This document shows, in pieces, positions 15,054 to 20,612 of a DNA stretch of 20,612 nt (position 1 is its first letter; each line of letters opens with the position of its first letter). The stretch is from assembly GCA_041745535.1 (NCBI GenBank), contig JBGTIS010000012.1, positions 1 through 20,612 on the forward strand. The letters are read 5' to 3'. The notes under the pieces are model-generated. The model was not told the origin of the DNA. It saw only the letters and a list, made by a program, of their open reading frames with translations, and did no database searches. Both the position numbers and the translations under genes were made by a program. The stretch comes from JBGTIS01 sp041745535. GTDB taxonomy: Bacteria > Bacteroidota > Bacteroidia > Cytophagales > Cyclobacteriaceae.

Positions 15054-15635
15054 ATGAAAATAAGATCAATTCTTTTCATAAATGGTTTGATTGCCCTGAT
15101 GTTGGGTTGCACTCCAAAACAGGCACAGGTAAAAACCAACTATGATAAAACCATAGATTTTTCAACTTATAATACCTATAAAATTCTTGAAACCAGCTAC
15201 CTGGATTCTGCCGCTCCGGTGCAATCTGAGGAAAGCCAACAGTTTATTAATCAGGAGGTTGCAAGTCAATTGGAAAATAAAGGATTTCAGCAATCTGACG
15301 AACCTGATGTGCTGGTTCATGTAAAGGTCATGGTGGTTTCCAAAGCTCGAAAAAGACCAAGAACACCGCAGGACGGCCCCTATTATTTCGGACAGCGAAG
15401 ATACAGTTGGTCGGCTTCTGACAGCATTCAGGTTGGGTACTACAAAGAAGGCACCTTATCGATTGATTTAATTGATACAGAACAGAATAAACTGGTATGG
15501 TCTTCAGCAGCCAAAGGGATTGTAGACGATAACTGGGAAGATGAAAAACAGGAGATAAAACAGGCTATCACCAACATGTTCGCGGATTTTCCACCTGAAA
15601 ATCAGGAAACGGGACTTTCTTCCAAGAAAGAATAA
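15054..15635 (+). CDS. DUF4136 domain lipoprotein
   Basis: This 193-residue protein is of the DUF4136 family, whose function is unknown. The signal peptide ends at LMLGC (Cys near 19), so it is a lipoprotein. The family pattern is visible as VKTNYDKTIDFSTYNTYKIL (about 26-45), then an INQEVASQLENKGFQQ helix, DVLVHVKVMV, and YYKEGTLSIDLIDTEQNKLV with the usual WSSAAKGIV strand and a C-terminal amphipathic helix. These proteins are envelope-bound and common in Bacteroidota. The region just upstream is very AT-rich. The next gene converges on it, with a terminator between that serves the opposite strand. Confidence 0.87.
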   Translation: MKIRSILFINGLIALMLGCTPKQAQVKTNYDKTIDFSTYNTYKILETSYLDSAAPVQSEESQQFINQEVASQLENKGFQQSDEPDVLVHVKVMVVSKARKRPRTPQDGPYYFGQRRYSWSASDSIQVGYYKEGTLSIDLIDTEQNKLVWSSAAKGIVDDNWEDEKQEIKQAITNMFADFPPENQETGLSSKKE

Positions 15636-15690
15636 ATCCGCGGAAAATAGTTTTACCTGGCGATTCTGTAAAATGGAAAGGTCATAACAC

Positions 15691-15738
15691 AAAAATCCCT
15701 GGTTTTAAACTTGTTCGCGCAAAATTTATTACCAGGGA
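15691..15738 (-). terminator. Minus-strand terminator after the DUF4142 pseudogene
   Basis: TCCCTGGT (15696-15703) and ACCAGGGA (15731-15738) are exact reverse complements around a 27-base loop that can pair further. Read on the minus strand, the stem is followed by TTTTT (15695-15691). It lies 26 bases beyond the pseudogene's stop. Confidence 0.6.
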
Positions 15739-15763
15739 CTTCCAAAAAAATAATAAACCTACC

Positions 15764-16346
15764 CTAAAAATCTTTACTCTCCTGAATTTGTTCCGCCATG
15801 GTTAAATGTTCCTTCAAAGTAGGTAAGGTATTAGAAGCAAAAGCTTTTACATCCGGATCGTCCAGATTTTTAGCGGCTTTTTCAAAAGCATTTACATCTT
15901 TCTTGTGGTCTTTCACCATCTGATCAATGTAATCTTTATCAAAATCCGCGGCTTCTTTTTCTGTGAAGTTATCATAGTCTTTCTGGTGCTTGTCGCTTAT
16001 GGTAGCGGGCAGGGTAATGCCTTTCGCCGAAGCCAATGCTTTTAACTGTTCATTGGCCTTTCCGTGGTCAGTCACCATTTGTGGCGCGAAATCCTTTACA
16101 GCCTGCGTTTGCGCTTTTTGTCGCGCCAGTTTACCCAGTTCTACTTCATACATGCCGCCACTGGCGGCTTCTATCATGAAATCAGAATTATCGTCCAGGT
16201 TATTGCTAATCTGCCTGTTCTGATTTTCAGTTGCTTCAGCGTTGTTTTCCTAGGCATCGCGCTCCTGTTGGGTTGTAGAATCACAAGCTGTAAGCATAGT
16301 TACAAATGACCATCGTTAGCAAACTAAAAATTGATGTAGTTCTCAT
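15764..16346 (-). pseudogene. DUF4142 protein, downstream tandem copy, broken
   Basis: This is a second copy of the intact DUF4142 gene upstream. Its ATG at 16346 begins MRTTSIFSLL, parallel to MRTKPIFYFL in the intact copy, but the frame reaches a stop after about 21 codons. In the next frame over the lipobox MLTAC and mature start DSTTQQERDA continue, so one extra base lies near 16299-16303. A TAG stop at 16252-16250 then interrupts that frame. After it the frame is open to 15764 and carries the whole DUF4142 core: MIEAASGGMYEVELGKLA, the QMVTDHGKANEQLKALA helix, and FEKAAKNLDDPDVKAFA. The remaining open frame (ATG at 16177) would give a 137-residue protein without a signal peptide. Confidence 0.85.
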
Positions 16347-16415
16347 AAACTTAAAAAGTTTGATTTGTGATGGATAATAAACCAAATCTGAACACTTTGT
16401 TTTAAAATGTTACCA

Positions 16416-16445
16416 TAATATCAGGTTTATTAATGCCTGATATTA
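16416..16445. repeat. Perfect 10-bp inverted repeat over the DUF4142 stop codon
   Basis: TAATATCAGG (16416-16425) and CCTGATATTA (16436-16445) are exact reverse complements around a 10-base AT-rich loop. The right arm includes the stop codon of the intact DUF4142 gene. It could act as an AT-rich 3' hairpin, but no T run follows on the minus strand. Confidence 0.6.
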
Positions 16446-17012
16446 CATATCTTTTTTATCCTCCATCTGTTCTGCCATATTCAGATGTTCTTTCAGGGTG
16501 GGCAATACCGTGGAAGCAAAGGATTTTACATCCGGGTCATCCAGATTTTTGGCTGCCTTTTCAAAAGCATCCACATCACTTTTATGGTCTTTTACCATTT
16601 GTTCCATGTAGTCTTCATCAAAATCAGATACTTCTTCTTTATTAAGCTCATCCAGTTTTTTCTGCTCTTCGTCACCTAAGGTTGAGGGAATAGCGATTCC
16701 TTTGGAAGTAGCCAATGCCTGTAGCTTTTGATTGGCCTGTGAATGGTCGGCCTCAATTTTAGCGGCCAGGTCCTTTATTTCCTGAGAAGTAGCTTTTTGC
16801 TGGGCCAGTTTGGCGGCCTCTACCTCATACAAGCCACCGCTGGCAGCCTCAATTAAGAATTCAGATTCATCCTCAAGGTCATCGCTGATGCCCTCATTTC
16901 GTTCTTCCGCTACCTCCGTACTGCTTTCCTGATTAGGGTTCGAGTTACAGGCATACATGATGGTTCCCAGCATAAAAAACCCTAAAAAATAAAAAATTGG
17001 TTTTGTTCTCAT
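16443..17012 (-). CDS. DUF4142 domain lipoprotein (intact copy)
   Basis: This 189-residue protein has a DUF4142 domain, a four-helix ferritin-like bundle of unknown function found in envelope proteins. The signal peptide ends at IMYAC (Cys22), followed by an acidic, Ser/Asn-rich linker (to about 48). The domain runs from about 50 to 185: FLIEAASGGLYEVEAAKLA, IKDLAAKIEADHSQANQKLQ, DEDYMEQMVKDHKSDVDAFE, and VLPTLKEHLNMAEQM. The DH residues of helices 2 and 3 resemble metal ligands of ferritin-like folds. The neighbouring pseudogene is a tandem duplicate, including a shared AACTTTTTAA stretch just before each ATG. The region between the copies is 96 bases. Confidence 0.9.
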   Translation of the reverse strand: MRTKPIFYFLGFFMLGTIMYACNSNPNQESSTEVAEERNEGISDDLEDESEFLIEAASGGLYEVEAAKLAQQKATSQEIKDLAAKIEADHSQANQKLQALATSKGIAIPSTLGDEEQKKLDELNKEEVSDFDEDYMEQMVKDHKSDVDAFEKAAKNLDDPDVKSFASTVLPTLKEHLNMAEQMEDKKDM

Positions 17013-17148
17013 AGCTTTAAAAAGTTGGTTTAGTAACTCTAAACTAAAAAGATAAAAGAATGTTTAAATTTAATTGTATAAGTATGTAAAACAGAAAAAT
17101 TAGTTCACTGGAAACAATAGCATTGGCTGGATAAAGCGATAAACGCGC

Positions 17149-17952
17149 TTAAAGGCTGGTAGAACAATATTTGCAATAAACAGCGTCCGCATCATGCCCT
17201 TCGCGCAGGCAATGCGGACAAACCCGGGTACTGGCAGGCTTTTGGGCCCGGGTCAGTTCTGAGGTAACAATACCGGTGGGAACCGCGATAATGCCATATC
17301 CCATAATCATGATAAATGAAGCCAGCGTTTGCCCCAGCACCGTTTGGGGCGCGATATCGCCATAACCTACGGTGGTGAGGGTAACAATAGACCAGTAAAT
17401 ACTGATAGGAATGCTGGTAAACCCATGAGCGGGTCCTTCTACCAGATACATTAACGTTCCGGTAATGATCACAATACTGATAACTGCCAGCACGAAAACG
17501 GTAATTTTATGGAAACTGGCCCGCAATGCCCGCTTCAGAATATCAGCTTCACCCAGATACCGGCTCAGCTTAAATATTCTGAATACGCGCAACAGACGAA
17601 TGATGCGGACCGCCAGAAAATACTGGCTTCCCACCAGAAATATACTCAAATAGGTAGGTAAAATGGCCAGAAGGTCTATAATACCCAGAAAACTAAATAT
17701 ATAGCTAGACGGATTCCTGATCACATAAATTCTGGACAAGTACTCAATCGTAAACAGAATAGTAAAAATCCATTCAATGGTTCTTAATACTTCGCCAAAC
17801 TGTGCCTGAATACTGCTTACACTTTCCAGAATTACCGTAAGAATACTAAGAAGAATGGCCCAGAGCAGGGTAATATCAAAGGCTTTTCCGGCCGGAGTTT
17901 CAGCTTCAAAAATTATTTCGTATAACTCTTCTTTAAAAGTATGTTTAACCAC
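17149..17952 (-). CDS. Voltage-gated-type K+ channel with C-terminal zinc ribbon
   Basis: This 267-residue ion channel has six membrane helices. The S4-like helix carries positive residues every third position (RIIRLLRVFRIFKLSR: Arg116, 119, 122, 125, Lys128, Arg131). The pore loop has the K+ selectivity filter TVGYGD (194-199), then an S6 with GYGIIAVPTG. It resembles KvAP-type archaeal and bacterial channels. The tail ends in CPHC (245-248) and CKYC (260-263), a small zinc ribbon on the cytoplasmic side. The start is GTG at 17952, and no in-frame ATG nearby would keep helix S1. The gene begins 29 bases after the DUF1080 gene on the same strand, so they may be co-transcribed although their functions look unrelated. 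Confidence 0.92.
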   Translation of the reverse strand: MVKHTFKEELYEIIFEAETPAGKAFDITLLWAILLSILTVILESVSSIQAQFGEVLRTIEWIFTILFTIEYLSRIYVIRNPSSYIFSFLGIIDLLAILPTYLSIFLVGSQYFLAVRIIRLLRVFRIFKLSRYLGEADILKRALRASFHKITVFVLAVISIVIITGTLMYLVEGPAHGFTSIPISIYWSIVTLTTVGYGDIAPQTVLGQTLASFIMIMGYGIIAVPTGIVTSELTRAQKPASTRVCPHCLREGHDADAVYCKYCSTSL

Positions 17953-17981
17953 AAAATCAGATTTATGGATAGAATTTCCCT

Positions 17982-19364
17982 TTAAAATTCTCTAACCTTT
18001 ATATTTCTGTAAGAAACTGTATTACCATGGTCCTGTATAAGAATATGTCCAGCGGCAATCTGACCGAATTTTGGGTAATCTTTATATTTACTATATCCCA
18101 CCAACGCAGGAAATATCGGGTCGAACCGGTTGAATTCCACCACCTTAAAGTTATTTAACCAATGTTCTACATGGCCATCTTTCACCACAATGCGAGCGCG
18201 GTTCCAGGCTCCCACCCCATTGAATGGCACATTTGATCCGGGATTTGAAAGATTTTCGGCCGGGATAAGGTCGTACAGTGAGCTTAATGTCCGGTTTCCG
18301 TTTACTCCCATTTTTGCATCCGGATGTACTTCATTATCTAACACCTGATACTCGAGCCCGATTACAGAACCTTTGGTTTTAATCAACTCAGGGTCCACAA
18401 AATATTTAATACCGCTGTTAGCACCTTCTGTAATTTTAAAATCGATGATCAATTCGAAATTACTGAAAAGCTCCTGGGTAATAATGTCGCCCCCCCGGCC
18501 AGCTTCTTCGCCACCGGATTCCAGCACAGTAAGCACACCATTTTCCATTTCCCAACCCTGAGTTGGAAACTGATCCTGGGTAGCACCCCGCCAGCCTTTG
18601 GTGGTTTTTCCATCCCACAACATTCTCCATCCTTTTCTTATTTCATTGTCTGTCAGCGAATTAGCTACGTAATTGTAAACCGGAACTTCAGGATCATCTT
18701 TCCATTTGGAAACGGCCAGATCGGTGGTTTTAATTTTAATGTTTTTCCACTGAACCTGGGTACCTTCTCTTTGTTTATCATCGCCAATAGAATGCACCTG
18801 CAGGGCGATAAATCCGGAATCATCCATATCGTCGATCACACTGGCACATTGTACACCGTTAATCCAGGTGCGCAAGGTATCTCCAATAGCTTCAATGTGG
18901 TAGGTATTCCATTGCCCGACTACAAAAGCTTCCTGTCCTTTCTTATTTTCGGTCAGGGGATAGAGCCAGCCCCTTCTGGCTTCGTCATAAATGCCACCAC
19001 TGTAACTTCGGGCACTGGGATCAATTTCTACCTGATATCCGTGAACCCGACCATCACGGTAATCAGCTTTGCTCTGGCTTCTGATTTGTATACCAGAATT
19101 TAATAAGGGGTCTACCAGCACATCAACCTCCATAATAAAATCGCCGTAGGGTTGTTTGGTGGTTAAAAAACTGTTTGGTGTTTTTAATTTTGAAATGCCC
19201 ACAATGGCATCATTTTCAATTTTGTAGGATGCTTCACCATTCAGTTGCTTCCAGTTTGAAAGGTCTTTCTTATTGAATAATTCTGTCCACCCTTCATCCT
19301 GCGCGATGGCAGTAACTACTGAAAAGAAAAACAGAAGGATAAATGGTAAGATTATTTTTTTCAT
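17982..19364 (-). CDS. Secreted two-domain DUF1080 protein (3-keto-disaccharide hydrolase-like)
   Basis: This 460-residue protein starts at the ATG at 19364, where a clear signal peptide begins (MKKIILPFILLFFFSVVTA, then IAQ). Longer starts upstream add no family-like sequence. It holds two DUF1080 domains, concanavalin-like beta sandwiches. The first (about 25-210) begins GWTELFNKKDLSNWKQ and includes GDFIMEVDVLVDPLLNSGIQ. The second (about 235-460) repeats this as GWRMLWDGKTTKGWRG and NFELIIDFKITEGANSGIKY. DUF1080 proteins are now described as 3-keto-glycoside hydrolases or lyases, working after sugar oxidation; which bond is cut here is unknown. The K+ channel gene follows 29 bases downstream. 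Expected partners (3-keto sugar dehydrogenase, isomerase) are not adjacent. Confidence 0.88.
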   Translation of the reverse strand: MKKIILPFILLFFFSVVTAIAQDEGWTELFNKKDLSNWKQLNGEASYKIENDAIVGISKLKTPNSFLTTKQPYGDFIMEVDVLVDPLLNSGIQIRSQSKADYRDGRVHGYQVEIDPSARSYSGGIYDEARRGWLYPLTENKKGQEAFVVGQWNTYHIEAIGDTLRTWINGVQCASVIDDMDDSGFIALQVHSIGDDKQREGTQVQWKNIKIKTTDLAVSKWKDDPEVPVYNYVANSLTDNEIRKGWRMLWDGKTTKGWRGATQDQFPTQGWEMENGVLTVLESGGEEAGRGGDIITQELFSNFELIIDFKITEGANSGIKYFVDPELIKTKGSVIGLEYQVLDNEVHPDAKMGVNGNRTLSSLYDLIPAENLSNPGSNVPFNGVGAWNRARIVVKDGHVEHWLNNFKVVEFNRFDPIFPALVGYSKYKDYPKFGQIAAGHILIQDHGNTVSYRNIKVREF

Positions 19365-19823
19365 GATATCAATGTTAGGATGCTTTAATTTATATGGTTT
19401 GAAAATCCGGTAGCCAACCAAAATTTCAAAACTGAGAATATTTAGTCGCAACCTAAAAAAAATTTTTCTTTTTCATACCATTTTTCTGATTTCATAAAAA
19501 AGTAATAGGTGTTAAAAAAAAACTTCAGCGTATCGCCAAAGTTCTTCTCCTCTAAACAATTACCAGCAGTTAGCTAAACAATTGAGTTTCATCGTTTAAA
19601 AAATTTAAAAGGTTACCAATACATTTCACTATTTATATCAACAGCCGAACGGTTCTTTGGTTTACTGAACAAAAAAAATCGCTCAAAACAAGCCAAAATA
19701 CATCTCACCACTATTTCATATAATTTTATTTATGCATAGCAGAACTAGCTCAAATAATACTTATAAATTTTATGGTGCCAAGTAGCCCGGTCCAGCATAA
19801 GAAGATAAATCAGAAAACCTGAA
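19365..19823. other. AT-rich gap upstream of the DUF1080 gene
   Basis: These 459 bases contain no credible gene. A-rich and T-rich runs occur, for example around 19455-19470 and 19514-19522. No convincing promoter with both -33 and -7 boxes was found for the DUF1080 gene, and no terminator for the helical-repeat gene to the right. Confidence 0.45.
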
Positions 19824-20612
19824 TTAATCAGTAAGCAGCAGTTTAGACTGATTTCGAATGCCCCGCATGGCTTTTTCCTGGATAACCTGCTCAACGGTTC
19901 GCTTCTGTATTTTGCTTTCGAGCCACGAAATAATGTCGAAATAAATAAAAGCCCGCTTTTCATAAGGGTCTACCAGGGTTAGCAGTTGCGACCGGAGGTG
20001 CTCGAACCGGTTGATCAGTTCACCTTCAGTAGTTTCCTTGTTCAGGTTTCTTAAAAAACTCAGAATGTATTTCTGATAGTTGCCCAGGTCGTCTTTTTTC
20101 AGTAAAAACCTGAAAGTAGACTTAATATAGTAGTCTATTATATCGGTATTCCCCAGTTCATACTGGCAAATCAGGTTCAATATACGGGCGAAACAGTGGA
20201 TATCTTCCCGAAGGTCGAAGTTCTGCTCATTGATAATTTTCTGAAGCCAGAAAGTTGCTTTGCGGTAATTGCTATCGCCCAGGTACATGCAGGCAAACTT
20301 GTAATAAAAAATAATCCCTGAATGTTTTCCGGATTGTTCCGTAAACTGGTCGATCCCCTCTTCTATCTGGTTAATCAGTTTAATGCCACCACTAAAATCG
20401 CCTGTTAAAAAGTGTTTATTGATTTCGTGAATGGTGATGTATTTATATAACATCAATTTGATGTTCTCATTAAATTTTACGGCCTGCATGTTGTAAATAG
20501 ATTTCAATTTACTGATGCATTCCATAAACTCATGGTATTTCTGCAAACGGCTCTGGGTAATCATCAATTTGTTAATTCCCCTGATGTAAGCATCTATTTT
20601 GAGTGGTATAAA
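19824..20612 (-). CDS. Helical-repeat (TPR-like) protein, C-terminal part only
   Basis: The frame is open to the right edge of the window, so the start lies outside and 262 C-terminal residues are visible. The ATG at 20564 is internal to an open frame and is not taken as the start. The sequence is a series of paired helices of TPR-like spacing (KHSGIIFYYKFACMYLGDSN, YRKATFWLQKII, REDIHCFARILNLICQYELG, YYIKSTFRFLLKK) with an acidic/basic C-terminus (DPYEKRAFIYFDIISWLESK). From memory, similar REDIYCFARI...YELGN...STYRFL proteins of about 500 residues, without signal peptide, occur in many copies in Bacteroidota and have no assigned function. The sequence supports the helical-repeat reading; the family statement is recollection. 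No domain in the visible part suggests an enzyme. Confidence 0.7.
   Translation of the reverse strand, partial: FIPLKIDAYIRGINKLMITQSRLQKYHEFMECISKLKSIYNMQAVKFNENIKLMLYKYITIHEINKHFLTGDFSGGIKLINQIEEGIDQFTEQSGKHSGIIFYYKFACMYLGDSNYRKATFWLQKIINEQNFDLREDIHCFARILNLICQYELGNTDIIDYYIKSTFRFLLKKDDLGNYQKYILSFLRNLNKETTEGELINRFEHLRSQLLTLVDPYEKRAFIYFDIISWLESKIQKRTVEQVIQEKAMRGIRNQSKLLLTD

Noticed and set aside
3879..17012. A defence or mobile-element island
   Set aside because: No nuclease, recombinase, transposase, toxin-antitoxin or restriction genes were seen; the genes are ordinary envelope, channel and enzyme families.
19365..19451. Upstream start of the DUF1080 protein
   Set aside because: The extra residues precede a complete signal peptide that begins at the ATG at 19364.

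Overview
The window looks like chromosomal DNA of a member of the Bacteroidota, most likely a Cytophagales-type environmental bacterium. Four things suggest this. The protein families fit: DUF1080, DUF4136, DUF4142, DUF445, secreted Gfo/Idh/MocA proteins, and lipoproteins with acidic residues after the lipobox cysteine. Starts lack Shine-Dalgarno sequences. Several upstream regions carry the phylum's TAnnTTTG -7 promoter element. Genes are loosely packed in short, mixed-strand units. No phage, insertion sequence, CRISPR array, tRNA or rRNA was seen. Genus-level placement is not possible from this sequence alone.

Layout, left to right. Bases 1-3209 hold the 3' part of an exported Gfo/Idh/MocA oxidoreductase (start outside the window), a BON-LysM protein of the Kbp type with a hairpin terminator, a convergent DUF445 membrane protein, and an alpha/beta-hydrolase of the phospholipase/carboxylesterase family. 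Bases 3210-3878 are non-coding and carry a degenerate repeated motif and a perfect TACTTTG-type palindrome. Bases 3879-7290 hold a small lipoprotein, a PhoD-like phosphatase, and a divergent pair made of a CxxC flavoprotein of the thioredoxin-reductase fold and a Fur-family regulator. That pair is separated by an 89-bp region with two overlapping promoters and a 23-bp palindrome. Bases 7291-8477 are the oddest part: an eight-unit array of 13-bp palindromes at a 23-bp period, a strong minus-strand terminator that serves no recognised gene, and an SRPBCC/AHSA1 gene that has lost its middle. Bases 8478-13663 hold an MscS channel, a GNAT acetyltransferase, a four-helix membrane protein with a HAHAG motif, L-rhamnose mutarotase, glutaminyl-tRNA synthetase and a hotdog thioesterase-like protein. 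Bases 14056-17012 hold cell-envelope genes: a surface-type lipoprotein, a DUF4136 lipoprotein, and a tandem pair of DUF4142 genes of which the downstream copy is a pseudogene. Bases 17149-20612 hold a voltage-gated-type K+ channel with a zinc-ribbon tail, a secreted two-domain DUF1080 protein, and the C-terminal part of a helical-repeat protein whose start lies outside the window.

Most genes are single housekeeping, envelope or osmotic-stress functions rather than one pathway. The tightest functional unit is the Fur-regulator/flavoprotein pair. The exported Gfo/Idh/MocA protein and the DUF1080 protein could both act on 3-keto sugars, but they are about 17 kb apart. I see no complete new multi-gene system. 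The best leads are the palindrome array, the unassigned minus-strand transcription unit beside it, and the two decaying genes.
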